This document shows positions 43,269 to 51,674 of a stretch of 64,000 bases of DNA, in pieces. How positions within the stretch are numbered: the stretch's first letter is position 1; each line of letters opens with the position of its first letter. The DNA is from Streptomyces physcomitrii (GTDB taxonomy: Bacteria; Actinomycetota; Actinomycetes; Streptomycetales; Streptomycetaceae): NCBI RefSeq assembly GCF_012273655.1, contig NZ_JAAWWP010000005.1, positions 186,001-250,000 of the forward strand. Direction: 5' to 3'. The position numbers and the translations under genes are program-made. The notes under the pieces were generated by a model that was given only the letters and a program-made list of their open reading frames with translations, was not told the DNA's origin and did not search any database.

Positions 43269-44875
43269 CCGCAGTAGCCCTGCCCGTCGCCCGAAGCGGC
43301 GGCGGCTCCCGGCAGTTCGCCGGAACCGGCGCCCTGCTGCGCCTGGCCCTGCGCCGCGACCGGGTCATGCTCCCGGTGTGGGTCCTGGTCGTCGGCGGCG
43401 TCGTCGGCGGCGCCGCGGGCGGACTCAAGGGTGTCTACGACACCGCCGAGAAGCGCGCCCAGGTCGCCACCGACATGACCGGCAACAGCTCGCTGCGCGC
43501 CCTGTACGGGCCGGTCTTCGACGACTCCATCGGCGGCCTGGTTGCCTGGCGCTACGGGGCCTTCGCCACCGTCATCGCCGCGGTGCTGAGCCTGCTCCTG
43601 GTCGTACGGCACACCCGTGAGGAGGAGGAGACCGGCCGCCAGGAGATGGTCTCCTCCGCGATGGTGGGCCGCCGCGCCCCGCTGACCGCGGCGCTGCTCA
43701 CCGCGCTGATCGCCAACCTCGGCATCGTGCTGCTCGTCACCGCGGGGCTGTCCGCGGAGGGGCGGAGCGGCGCCTTCGCCTTCGGTCTCGCGCTCGGCGG
43801 GGTCGGCATGCTCTTCGCGGGGATCGCCGCGATCGTCGCGCAGATCACCGAGAGCGCCCGGCTCGCCAAGGGCATGACGGCGGCCGTCCTCGGCGTCTTC
43901 TTCGCGCTGCGCGCCGCGGGCGACGCCGCCACCGACGACGCCTCCTCCCCGCTGAACTGGATCTCCCCGCTGGGCTGGGCGGAGAACGTCCGCTCCTTCG
44001 GCGAGGAACGCTGGGGCGTCTTCGGCCTGTTCGCGCTCGCCGTGCTGGTCACGGTCGCCGCGGCCTACACCCTCGCCGGGCGCCGCGACCTCGGCCTCAG
44101 CTTCCTGCCGCCGCGGCCCGGGCCCGCCGAGGGCAGGCTCGCCACCGCGGGCGGTCTGGCCTGGCGGCTCCAGCGCGGCAGCCTCTTCGGCTGGACGGCC
44201 GGCTTCCTGCTCGCCGGGATCCTCTTCGGCGGCATGGCCGACGGCGCCGCCGACCTGGTCGGCGACAACGAGTCCACCCGTGACCTCTTCGAGCGGATGG
44301 GCGGCCAGTCCGGCATCACGGAGGCCTTCCTCTCCTCGATGGTCAGCCTCTTCGGCATGATCGCCGCGCTGTACGCGGTCGCCTCGGTGCTGCGCCTGCA
44401 CGGCGAGGAGACCTCCCAGCGCGCCGAGCCGCTGCTCTCCAACGCGGTCAGCCGCATCACCTGGGCGGCCGGCCACCTCGCCGTCGCCTTCGGCGGCGCG
44501 GCCGTGATCCTGCTCGCGAGCGGCGCCGGCATGGCCATCGGCTACGGCGACCAGGCACCGGACATCCTGGGCGCCAGCCTCGTGCAGGTCCCCGCGGTGT
44601 GGGTGCTCGCCGGGATCGCCCTCGTCCTGTACGCGGTGGTGCCGAAGGCGGCCACCCTGGGCTGGGCGGCGGCGGGACTGTGCCTGGCGCTGGGCTGGAT
44701 CGGCCCGGCGGCCGACCTGCCCCAGTCGGTCATGAACATCTCGCCCTTCGGCCACCTGCCGAAGCTGCCCGGTCCCGAGATGCACTGGACGCCCGTCGTG
44801 GTGCTCCTGGTCCTCTCGGTGGCCCTGGTCGCCGCGGGCCTCGCGGGCCTGCGCCGCCGGGACCAGATCTCCTAG
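43265..44875 (+). CDS. ABC exporter permease with about twelve membrane segments
   Basis: A 536-aa membrane protein from ATG 43265, overlapping the ATPase stop (ATGA). Two homologous halves of about six membrane segments each can be seen. The first starts [19 protein letters not shown] and includes [16 protein letters not shown]; the second starts [19 protein letters not shown] and ends [20 protein letters not shown]. The segment [16 protein letters not shown] recurs as [16 protein letters not shown] in the second half. This duplicated layout fits the tetronasin/polyketide antibiotic exporter group. The substrate is unknown; self-protection or export of a lipophilic product is likely. Confidence 0.92.
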   Translation: MTAVALPVARSGGGSRQFAGTGALLRLALRRDRVMLPVWVLVVGGVVGGAAGGLKGVYDTAEKRAQVATDMTGNSSLRALYGPVFDDSIGGLVAWRYGAFATVIAAVLSLLLVVRHTREEEETGRQEMVSSAMVGRRAPLTAALLTALIANLGIVLLVTAGLSAEGRSGAFAFGLALGGVGMLFAGIAAIVAQITESARLAKGMTAAVLGVFFALRAAGDAATDDASSPLNWISPLGWAENVRSFGEERWGVFGLFALAVLVTVAAAYTLAGRRDLGLSFLPPRPGPAEGRLATAGGLAWRLQRGSLFGWTAGFLLAGILFGGMADGAADLVGDNESTRDLFERMGGQSGITEAFLSSMVSLFGMIAALYAVASVLRLHGEETSQRAEPLLSNAVSRITWAAGHLAVAFGGAAVILLASGAGMAIGYGDQAPDILGASLVQVPAVWVLAGIALVLYAVVPKAATLGWAAAGLCLALGWIGPAADLPQSVMNISPFGHLPKLPGPEMHWTPVVVLLVLSVALVAAGLAGLRRRDQIS

Positions 44876-44985
44876 TACATCTCCCCGTACGGGAGCGGAT
44901 CTCCCCCCGCCGGACCCGTACGACCGGACCCCGTACCGGAGTCTCCCGCCACCGCGATCCGCGGCCGCCGGAGCTCCCAGAACCG

Positions 44986-45019
44986 CCCGTGACCAGGGAC
45001 CCCCCGCCCTGGTCACGGG
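44986..45019. terminator. Bidirectional hairpin terminator
   Basis: CCCGTGACCAGGG pairs perfectly with CCCTGGTCACGGG across an eight-base loop. It lies between the convergent ABC permease and P450 genes. Confidence 0.85.
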
Positions 45020-45126
45020 CTTCCGTCCCCTTCATCCCTCCCCCGAGGCGCCCCCGGTCCGTCCCAGGCCGGGGGCGCCGTGCGTGCACCGGCCCCGCCC
45101 CCAACCGGGGCTTCCCGTACGGCGGT

Positions 45127-46365
45127 TCAGACCGCCACCCGCAGTTCGCTCAGCCCGCGGATGACGAAGCCCGGCCTGCGGAGCGGCGGTGCGGCCAGGC
45201 TCAGCCGGGGCGCGCGGCGGAGCAGGGCACCGAAGGAGGCGGTGAGTTCGATACGGGCCAGGGGCGCGCCGAGGCAGTAGTGGATCCCGGCGCCGAAGCC
45301 GATGTGCGGGTTGTGGCGGCGGCCGAGGTCGAGGCGGTCGGGTGCGGCGAAGACCTCCGGGTCGCGGTTGGCGGAGCCGAAGAGGAGGGCGACCTCGCTG
45401 CCGCGCTCCAGGACGGTGCCGCCGATCTCGATGTCCTCCAGGACCCAGCGCTCGAAGAGCTGCAACGGGGTGTCGTGGCGCAGGAGTTCCTCGATCGCCG
45501 TGGGCAGCAGAGCGGGTTCGGCGCGCAGCCGGGCCAGCTCCGCGGGGTGGCGGAGCAGGGTCCACCAGCCGCCCGCGGTGCTGTTGACCGTGGCCTCGTG
45601 CCCGGCGTTGAGCAGCAGCGCGCAGGTGGAGATCATCTCCTGCTCGCTCAGTCTGCCCGGGGCCGCCTGCCGCTCCGCACCGCTGTCGTCGAGGTCCTCG
45701 TCGTGGGCGGCGATCAGCGCGGAGATCAGGTCCTCGCCGGGCCTGCCGCGCCGCTCGGCGATCAACTCCCGCAGATAGGACGAGAATTCGGCCGAGGCTT
45801 GCACCGCCCGCCGTGCCGTCTCCGGCCCCGGGTTCAGCTCGTACATCCCGCAGATGTCCGCCGACCAGGGCCGCAGCAGGTGCCGGTCGGCCTCGGGGAT
45901 GCCGAGCATCTCGGCGATCACGGCGACCGGCAGCGGCTCCGCGAGGGCGCTCACCAGGTCGCCGCCGCCGCTCTCGACCAGATCCTCGACCAGTTCGGCG
46001 GCCAGCCGGTGCACATAGGGGACGAGCCGCTCGACCGTGCGCGGGGTGAAGGCCTTGGCGACCAGCCGCCGGATCCGGGTGTGCGCCGGGGCCTCCAGGT
46101 CGAGCAGTCCGTTGTCGTTGAGCAGATGGAAGGGCGCGTGCTCGGGCGGCGGCGGGGTGCGCCCGAACTCCTCGTGGCTGAAGCGGTGTTGGTAGGTGCG
46201 GCCGAGGCGCCGGTCGCGCAGCAGCGCGGAGACGTCGGCGTGCCGGGGCACCAGCCACTGCCCCGAGCCCTCGAACCAGTGCACCCGCCCGGCGGCGCGC
46301 AGCTCGGCGTAGGCGGGGTACGGGTCGGCGACGAACTGCGGGGACTCGGGCGCGAAGACGGACAT
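45127..46365 (-). CDS. Cytochrome P450
   Basis: A 412-aa soluble bacterial P450 from ATG 46365. The I-helix is LLLNAGHEATVN, with the acid/alcohol pair slightly altered by the extra Ala. The K-helix ExxR is in AIEELLRHDTPLQLF, and the heme loop is FGAGIHYCLGAPLARIE with Cys near residue 363. It uses electrons from a ferredoxin to hydroxylate or epoxidise a small molecule; neither a ferredoxin gene nor a biosynthetic cluster lies beside it. It is 170 bases downstream of the kynurenine formamidase on the same strand, so a role in tryptophan-derived metabolism is possible but unproven. Confidence 0.95.
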   Translation of the reverse strand: MSVFAPESPQFVADPYPAYAELRAAGRVHWFEGSGQWLVPRHADVSALLRDRRLGRTYQHRFSHEEFGRTPPPPEHAPFHLLNDNGLLDLEAPAHTRIRRLVAKAFTPRTVERLVPYVHRLAAELVEDLVESGGGDLVSALAEPLPVAVIAEMLGIPEADRHLLRPWSADICGMYELNPGPETARRAVQASAEFSSYLRELIAERRGRPGEDLISALIAAHDEDLDDSGAERQAAPGRLSEQEMISTCALLLNAGHEATVNSTAGGWWTLLRHPAELARLRAEPALLPTAIEELLRHDTPLQLFERWVLEDIEIGGTVLERGSEVALLFGSANRDPEVFAAPDRLDLGRRHNPHIGFGAGIHYCLGAPLARIELTASFGALLRRAPRLSLAAPPLRRPGFVIRGLSELRVAV

Positions 46366-46535
46366 GCGCCGACGGTAACCGCGCCGGGGAGGCAGGTGAA
46401 CCGGCCGGGGCCTCCGTGTCGTGCCCACCGCCCTCCCTCACCCCCGGCGGCGTCCGGCCCCGCGCGTCCCGGAAGGGCTCGGCCGCGTCCCGGAAGGGCT
46501 CGACCGGCACCGGCCCGGTGTCCCGATGCCCTTGC

Positions 46536-47564
46536 TCACCAGGCCAGTTGGCGGATCTCCTCGGCCACCACCGCGCAGGCGTCCGCCGCGGGGTCGATGA
46601 GCGGGAAGTGCCCCACCTCGTCGAGCAGGGTCAGACCGACCGGCTCGCCCGCCTCCGCCGCCGCGTCCGCGTACGACTCGGAGACCGCGGCGGGCACCAC
46701 GATGTCCTCCCGGCCGTGCACCAGCGTGGTGGCGATCCCGGTCGGCAGCAGTGAGTACGGGTCCGCGAGCCGCAGCCGCGCCGGGAACTCGTCCCGGGGA
46801 CTGAGGAGTTGGCACACCGCCCCGGCGCACACATTGAGCTTGTCGGCCAGCGCGAGATCGGCGATCGGGGCGAGCGCCACCACCCCGCGCAGCGCGGGCG
46901 TGGTGGGCGCGTACCAGGACGAGTCCTTCGGCAGTACGTGGCGGGCGGCGCCCCACAGCGCGAGATGGCCGCCCGCCGAGTGGCCGGTCAGCACCAGGCG
47001 GCGGACATCGGCCTCCGGCAGGGCCGTGCGTGCCAGGTCGGGGAGTGCGTCCAGGGCGGCGGCCACATCGTCGAAGGTGTCCGGCCAGCGCCCGGCCCGC
47101 AGCCCGCCGCCGGGCGCGGCGGCGGCTCCGCGGCGGTACTCCACGTTCGCCACCGCGAGTCCGCGCCGGGCGAGGAAGTCGGCGAAGGGGCTGAGGTGGC
47201 CCCGGTCGTAGGGCGCCCGCCAGGCGCCGCCGTGCAGGGCGACCACCAGCGGGACCGGTCCCTCGACGGCGCCGCGGGGCGCGTAGAAGTCGATGACCTG
47301 CTCGGAGCCGCAGCCGTAGGCGGCAGTGGCGTCCGGGGGCACCGGCCGGTGCGCGAACGCCGCGCTCTCCTCGGCGGCGTCGCGGGCCGCGGCCGCCCGG
47401 CCGGCCTCCCCGGCCGCGCCGCCGCCGGGGCCTGTCGCGTCCTCCGCCTTCCAGGGGGCGGGACGGGCGGAGGTACGCCCCTCCGCGTAACGATCCGCCG
47501 CACGGGCGGCGCCGCCGCCGCGCCCGCCGGAGGCCTCCGGCGGATCGGCCTCGTCGTCCGGCAT
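46536..47564 (-). CDS. kynB: Alpha/beta hydrolase, probable kynurenine formamidase
   Basis: A 342-aa protein from ATG 47564, with GGAGAGG upstream. After a disordered N-terminus of about 75 residues comes an HSL-type hydrolase: oxyanion motif VVALHGGAWRAP near residue 110, nucleophile Ser in LTGHSAGGHLAL near 195, Asp in VHGREDIVVP and His in DEVGHFPLI. HGGxW plus GHSAGGH is the pattern of arylformamidases, which turn N-formylkynurenine into kynurenine. The nearby kynureninase and tryptophan dioxygenase genes support this. A generic carboxylesterase is the alternative. It seems to have its own promoter, as a strong hairpin lies upstream. Confidence 0.75.
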   Translation of the reverse strand: MPDDEADPPEASGGRGGGAARAADRYAEGRTSARPAPWKAEDATGPGGGAAGEAGRAAAARDAAEESAAFAHRPVPPDATAAYGCGSEQVIDFYAPRGAVEGPVPLVVALHGGAWRAPYDRGHLSPFADFLARRGLAVANVEYRRGAAAAPGGGLRAGRWPDTFDDVAAALDALPDLARTALPEADVRRLVLTGHSAGGHLALWGAARHVLPKDSSWYAPTTPALRGVVALAPIADLALADKLNVCAGAVCQLLSPRDEFPARLRLADPYSLLPTGIATTLVHGREDIVVPAAVSESYADAAAEAGEPVGLTLLDEVGHFPLIDPAADACAVVAEEIRQLAW

Positions 47565-47614
47565 GGGCAACCTCTCCAAGGGCCGGGTGTCCGGAGCGGG
47601 TTCCTCCGGACAGC

Positions 47615-47635
47615 TGACAACTGACAACTGTTGAT
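47615..47635. promoter_or_regulatory. Direct and inverted repeat upstream of the formamidase gene
   Basis: TGACAAC occurs twice in tandem, and the second copy forms the palindrome CAACTGTTG with the next bases. It lies about 50-70 bases before the ATG in a short AT-rich segment. It is a candidate operator or part of the promoter. Confidence 0.45.
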
Positions 47636-47784
47636 TATTGAACGGACGGTAGCAGCCCGCCCTCTGCGGTGATCGACGGATGCCGAAGCGGTTCCGGTTG
47701 CGTCGGCGGGGTGGGGGTTGCGGGGAGGGTCCGGCGGGGTGGCGGCCCGGCAGGTGGGGCGGCGCGGAGGCACGTGAGGGCCGC

Positions 47785-47826
47785 GGGAGGACCGCGGGAG
47801 AGCGTTTTCTCTCCTGCGGTCCTCCC
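47785..47826. terminator. 18-bp hairpin after kynureninase, with outer arms
   Basis: Arms of 18 bases (starting GGGAGGACCGC and ending GCGGTCCTCCC) pair with one mismatch around CGTTTT. Outside it, GAGGGCCGCG (47776-47785) can pair with CGCGGCCCTC (47841-47850). It lies about 190 bases past the kynureninase stop and should end that transcript or control read-through to the formamidase. Confidence 0.75.
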
Positions 47827-48016
47827 CCATCCTCGTCAGGCGCGGCCCTCCCGCTCCTCCCGCTCCTGCCGTTCCTCCTCAGGGCTTCGGACTCAGGCAA
47901 CTTCTCCTGTACGCAGCGGAGTCAGGTTCATACGTCCGGGAAGTGGGCCTTTGCCGACGGGAGTTGCGGCCCGACCTGGGCGGTTCACCTATGCCCTGCG
48001 CGTAGTTGACGTCCCC

Positions 48017-49444
48017 TCAGGCCAGTTCCTCCGCGAGTGCCCTGGCCGCCCGTTCCACCTCGGCGAAGCCGACGTACAGCGGGGTGAAACCGAAGCGCAG
48101 GACGTCCGGGTGGCGGAAGTCGCCGACCACCCCGCGGGCGATCAGGCGGCGCATGACCTCCCCGGCGTCCGGGCAGCGCAGGGCGACCTGGCTGCCGCGT
48201 TCGGCGTGCGCGAGCGGGGTCACGGTCTCCACCCGGCCCGGCGGGACGTACCCGGCGACGCACTCCAGGAAGAAGTCCGTGAGCCGGAGCGACTTGGCCC
48301 GCACCGCCTCGACCGAGACCCCCTCCCAGACGTCGAGCGCGGCCTCCAGCGCCAGCATCGACAGGATGTCCGGGGTGCCGACCCGGCCGCGCAGGGCGCC
48401 CTCGGCGGGCGCATACCGCGCCTGCATGCCGAAGGGTTCCGCGTGCGAGTTCCAGCCCGGCAGCGGGGAGTCGAACCGGGGCTGGTGCTCGCGGCGCACG
48501 TACAGGTACGCGGGCGAACCGGGGCCGCCGTTCAGGTACTTGTACGTACAGCCCACCGCGAGGTCCACGCCGTGCTCGTCCAGGCCGACCGGCAGCGCGC
48601 CCGCGCTGTGGCACAGGTCCCAGACGGCGAGCGCGCCCGCCTCGTGCACCGCGGCGGTCAGACCGGGCAGGTCGTGCAGCCGCCCGCTGCGGTAGTCGAC
48701 GTGGTTGAGCAGCACCGCGGCCGTCCGCGGCCCGAGCGCCGCCCGGACCTCGCCCGGGTCGACCGGGCGCAGACGGCAACCGGTCATCCGCGCGGCGGAC
48801 TCGGCGATGTACCCGTCGGTGGGGAAGGTCGTCGCGTCCACCAGGATCTCGTCCCGGACGGGGGGCGCGTCGAGGGCGGCGGACCCGTCCCGGGCGGGCG
48901 GGGCCGGGGAGTCGACTCCGTTGGCGCGCACGTCGGTTGACTGGCCCTCAACCTCCTTGTCCGGGGCGCCGGTTGACCGCTGCTCGCGTCCCTGGACCAG
49001 CCGTACCGCGCCGACCAGTGCCTTGAAGACGTTCACGCTCGTCGAGTCCCCGACCACGATCTGCCCGGGGGCGGCGCCGACCAGGGGCGCGATACGGTCC
49101 CCGAGGCGTTCGGGAGCGCTCCACCAGCCGCTCTCCTCCCAGGACCGGATCCGCAGCTCACCCCACTGGCGTGCCACCACATCGGCCACCCGCCCGGGCA
49201 CCGAACGCGGCAGCGCGCCAAGGGAGTTGCCGTCCAGATAGACGGTCTCGTCGAGGACGAACAGCTCGCGGTACGCGGCGAGTTCGTCCACCGCGTCGAG
49301 CGCCGCGGCCCGCTCGGCAAGGCTCTCGACGGGGCTGCCACCGGGAGCGTGCGCCTCTCCCCTCCCGACCTCTCCGCTCCTGACCTCTCTGCTCTCGTCC
49401 GTGCTTGCGCCGACCTCGTCCGTGCTTGCGCCGACCGGGTTCAT
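48017..49444 (-). CDS. kynU: Kynureninase
   Basis: A 475-aa PLP enzyme from ATG 49444, with AAAGGG before it. It splits kynurenine to anthranilate and alanine. Landmarks are YLDGNSLGALPRS, SWEESGWWSAPERLGDRIAP, the PLP-phosphate site GDSTSVNVFKAL, HVDYRSGRLHDL, DLCHSAGALPV with the Asp that binds the pyridine ring, and the Schiff-base Lys near 301 in GCTYKYLNGGPGSPA. It is longer than usual because of two low-complexity parts: the N-terminus (VGASTDE twice) and an insertion at about residues 152-197. It starts 34 bases after the tryptophan dioxygenase stop, so the two form an operon. Confidence 0.96.
   Translation of the reverse strand: MNPVGASTDEVGASTDESREVRSGEVGRGEAHAPGGSPVESLAERAAALDAVDELAAYRELFVLDETVYLDGNSLGALPRSVPGRVADVVARQWGELRIRSWEESGWWSAPERLGDRIAPLVGAAPGQIVVGDSTSVNVFKALVGAVRLVQGREQRSTGAPDKEVEGQSTDVRANGVDSPAPPARDGSAALDAPPVRDEILVDATTFPTDGYIAESAARMTGCRLRPVDPGEVRAALGPRTAAVLLNHVDYRSGRLHDLPGLTAAVHEAGALAVWDLCHSAGALPVGLDEHGVDLAVGCTYKYLNGGPGSPAYLYVRREHQPRFDSPLPGWNSHAEPFGMQARYAPAEGALRGRVGTPDILSMLALEAALDVWEGVSVEAVRAKSLRLTDFFLECVAGYVPPGRVETVTPLAHAERGSQVALRCPDAGEVMRRLIARGVVGDFRHPDVLRFGFTPLYVGFAEVERAARALAEELA
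49392..49437 (-). repeat. 21-bp duplication in the 5' end of kynU
   Basis: The block CTCGTCCGTGCTTGCGCCGA plus one base occurs twice in a row on the plus strand. On the minus strand it encodes VGASTDE twice, near the N-terminus of kynureninase. Confidence 0.8.
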
Positions 49445-49478
49445 CCGGGTCCCTTTCCCTCCCGACACTGCTGCCCCC

Positions 49479-50681
49479 TCAGACACGGCTGCGCGCGGAC
49501 CACAGTTCGGGGAAGACGTTCTTGGTGGCACGTTTCTCCAGCCAGGCGACGCCCGCCGAGCCACCGGTGCCGACCTTCGAGCCCATCGCGCGGCGGGTGG
49601 CGACCAGATGGTCGTTGCGCCAGCGCCAGACGAGTTCGGCGACATCGGTCAGCGCCTCGCCGAGCCGCTGCTCGGGCGCGCTCTCCTCACCGGAGTAGAT
49701 CCGCGCCCAGATCTCCTCGACCTCGGGCGAGGACTGGTACTTGAGCCGCAGGTCGCGCTCCAGCACGGCGTCGGGCACGGGATGGCCGGCGCGGTGCAGG
49801 AAGCGCAACACCTCGTCGTACAGGCTGGGTTCGGCGAGCGCCTTCTCCAACTCGGCGTACACACGCGGGGATCCGCGGTGCGGCACGAGCATCGACGCGG
49901 ACTTCTCGCCGAGCAGGAACTCCATCCGCCGGTACATCGCCGACTGGAAGCCCGAGCCCTCGCCGAGCGCGCTCCGGTAGGAGTTGAACTGCGCCGGGGT
50001 CAGCTGCGCGAGCGGCGTCCAGGAGGCGTTCAGCGCCTCCAGCTCGCGCACGCTGCGCTTGAGCGCGGCGATCGCGACGGGCAGGTCCTCACGGCGCAGC
50101 GCGCGTGAGGCGGTCTCCCACTCGTGCACGAGCACGGTGAACCACAGCTCCATGACCTGGGTCGTCACCAGGAAGACCATCTCTCCGGGATCCTCGGAGA
50201 GCGGGTGCTGCAAGTGGGTGAGGACGTCCGCCTGGACATAGTCCTCGTAGGGGGTGGTGTCCGCGAAGTCGAAGTTCGGCGCCTCGGGGTTGTCGGCGTC
50301 CACCGCTTCGGGGGCGTCACCGTGCGCTGCTTCAGGAGTCTCGCCGTGCGCCGCTTCGGGGATCCCGCCGTGCGCCGCTGCGGGGGTCCCGCCGTGGGGG
50401 TGTGCGGCTTCGGGGCCGTCGTGCCCGGTCGCGGGGCTGTGGGTGTGGACGGCTTCGGGGCTGGGGGTGTGCGCAGCTTCGGGGCCGTGGCCGTGCGCCG
50501 TGTCGGCGGCTTGCCCGGCGCCGGGGTGTGGGGCGCCGGAGTGCTCTGCGCTGGAATCCCGGGCTTCGCGGGTCCTGCCTGCGAGGCCCTCACCGCCGGG
50601 GGATCCGCCGCCGGGGCCGCCGTTCGCGGGGCCTCCGGGCTGCGCGCCCTCCGTGTCGAGATGCGGTGTCTCGTGGGACAT
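49479..50681 (-). CDS. kynA: Tryptophan 2,3-dioxygenase with His-rich repetitive N-terminal extension
   Basis: A 400-aa heme enzyme from ATG 50681, with GGAG eight to ten bases upstream. It opens tryptophan to N-formylkynurenine. The catalytic domain begins only at about residue 134 (APNFDFADTTPYEDYVQADV) and holds TQVMELWFTVLVHEWE, FNSYRSALGEGSGFQSAMY and WRWRNDHLVATRRAMG with the axial His, then SKVGTGGSAG. Known bacterial enzymes are about 280 aa. Residues 5-133 are an extra low-complexity segment with about 15 His and repeats of EAAHG-x-x-P. No internal start with a ribosome site was found. It is the first gene of the kynA-kynU unit. Confidence 0.95.
   Translation of the reverse strand: MSHETPHLDTEGAQPGGPANGGPGGGSPGGEGLAGRTREARDSSAEHSGAPHPGAGQAADTAHGHGPEAAHTPSPEAVHTHSPATGHDGPEAAHPHGGTPAAAHGGIPEAAHGETPEAAHGDAPEAVDADNPEAPNFDFADTTPYEDYVQADVLTHLQHPLSEDPGEMVFLVTTQVMELWFTVLVHEWETASRALRREDLPVAIAALKRSVRELEALNASWTPLAQLTPAQFNSYRSALGEGSGFQSAMYRRMEFLLGEKSASMLVPHRGSPRVYAELEKALAEPSLYDEVLRFLHRAGHPVPDAVLERDLRLKYQSSPEVEEIWARIYSGEESAPEQRLGEALTDVAELVWRWRNDHLVATRRAMGSKVGTGGSAGVAWLEKRATKNVFPELWSARSRV
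50305..50400 (-). repeat. 24-bp repeats inside the dioxygenase extension
   Basis: About four imperfect 24-base units, each starting GCTTCGGGG or GCTTCAGGA on the plus strand. On the coding strand they give eight-residue units of the EAAHGETP type. Confidence 0.8.
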
Positions 50682-50790
50682 TCGCTGTCTCCTCGGTACT
50701 GCTCCGGGTAGCGGTCCGCCCCTGCCATGTCGGCACGGGGGCCCCGGTCCCCACCGGGCATCCTCCGCAATCGTGCCCGGAAAAGGCAAG

Positions 50791-50834
50791 GCCCGCCTGG
50801 TCACACAGGGTGAGCCCTGCGTGACCAGGCGGGC
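50791..50834. terminator. 20-bp hairpin between DUF3151 and kynA genes
   Basis: GCCCGCCTGGTCAC pairs with GTGACCAGGCGGGC, and CAGGG pairs with CCCTG inside it; one A/C mismatch, loop TGAG. It follows the DUF3151 stop on the minus strand and lies 110 bases upstream of kynA. Confidence 0.88.
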
Positions 50835-50908
50835 GGGTGCCGCGGTGCGCGCTTCGGCCGGGGTCAGGGCCGCGGCCGAACCGGGCGGCTTCGGCTTCGG
50901 CTTCGGCT

Positions 50909-51322
50909 TCAGCCGAGGGTCTGGGCCGCGGCCGGCGAGGAGTCCTTCAGGAACTGGGTGCAGCGCTGGTGCTCCTCGCTCTCGCCGATCGCCTGGGCGG
51001 CGCGGGCGAGCCCGTGCAGGGCGCGCAGGAAGCCCCGGTTGGGCTCGTGCTCCCAGGGCACCGGCCCGTGGCCCTTCCAGCCGGCGCGGCGCAGGGCGTC
51101 GAGCCCGCGGTGGTAGCCGGTCCGCGCATAGGCGTACGACTCCACCACGCGCCCCGCCTCGAAGGCCTCGTCGGCCAGCTGCGCCCAGGCGAGCGAGGAG
51201 GTCGGGTACTTCGCCGCCACTTCGGTGGGCGGGGTGCCGCCGGCCAGCAGCTCACGCGGCTGCGGATCGTCGGGCAGCTCGGTCGGGGGCGGTCCCCCGA
51301 GCAGGTTCTCGTGAATTCCCAT
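50909..51322 (-). CDS. DUF3151-family protein
   Basis: A 137-aa protein from ATG 51322 without a visible ribosome site, so it may be leaderless. It is helical and soluble: NLLGGPPPTELPDDPQPREL, YPTSSLAWAQLADEAFEAG, VESYAYARTGYHRGLDALRR and NRGFLRALHGLARAAQAIG. The repeated AW/LADEAF and YAYARTGYHRGLD helices look like TPR-type pairs. I recall this family as DUF3151, common in actinobacteria next to fructose-bisphosphate aldolase. The function is unknown. Confidence 0.88.
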   Translation of the reverse strand: MGIHENLLGGPPPTELPDDPQPRELLAGGTPPTEVAAKYPTSSLAWAQLADEAFEAGRVVESYAYARTGYHRGLDALRRAGWKGHGPVPWEHEPNRGFLRALHGLARAAQAIGESEEHQRCTQFLKDSSPAAAQTLG

Positions 51323-51388
51323 GGGTTCAAGTCTGGCAGGTGCGGGTGGGGTGGGGGCATGGGTGAGTTTCCCGGGGCCCCGGGCAGG

Positions 51389-51408
51389 GGTAGTAACCAT
51401 GTACTACC
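51389..51408. promoter_or_regulatory. Operator-like inverted repeat before the toxin-antitoxin pair
   Basis: GGTAGTA and TACTACC flank ACCATG, a perfect 7-bp inverted repeat ending nine bases before the antitoxin ATG. Phd/YefM antitoxins usually repress their own operon from such a site. Confidence 0.7.
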
Positions 51409-51416
51409 CTGGAGTC

Positions 51417-51674
51417 ATGGAAACTGCCACGGCTCGCGAGTTCAACCAGAACGCGTCAAGGATCCTCGCCGCCGCCGAGAACGGCGAGCGCGTCACGGTC
51501 ACCAAGAACGGTCGGCCCGTGGCCATACTGTGCCCGGTCGGCCAGCGAGAGGTACCGCCCTATCCCGTCGACCCGATGGGCCCGGACGAGGCCGCGCCGG
51601 TCTTCACCGCCGCCGGTCCACCGGTCGACTGGAGCGGCGGACGCGGCGAGTACCTGGCCGGGTTCGGCCAGTGA
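51417..51674 (+). CDS. Phd/YefM-family antitoxin
   Basis: An 85-aa protein from ATG 51417, with GGAG close upstream. The N-terminal DNA-binding part is classic: ATAREFNQNASRILAAAENG and ERVTVTKNGRPVAILCPV. The C-terminal 40 residues (PPVDWSGGRGEYLAGFG at the end) should wrap the toxin. It neutralises the PIN ribonuclease encoded next and probably represses the operon through the inverted repeat just upstream. Its TGA overlaps the GTG of the toxin gene, so the two are made together. Confidence 0.92.
   Translation: METATAREFNQNASRILAAAENGERVTVTKNGRPVAILCPVGQREVPPYPVDPMGPDEAAPVFTAAGPPVDWSGGRGEYLAGFGQ

Larger units (their letters stand above)
47565..48016. other. 452-base gap between kynureninase and formamidase genes
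   Basis: Both flanking genes are on the minus strand. The formamidase-proximal part (47600-47650) is the most AT-rich in the area and carries direct repeats TGACAAC at 47615-47621 and 47622-47628 next to CAACTGTTG, a plausible regulator site. A large nested hairpin (47776-47850) lies further upstream. No gene is supported. Confidence 0.6.

Noticed and set aside
50285..50300. Internal GTG start for tryptophan dioxygenase that would remove the extension
   Set aside because: The codon lacks a ribosome site (only CCCGAAGCG precedes it), while ATG 50681 has a good one. The repeat extension is therefore kept as translated.
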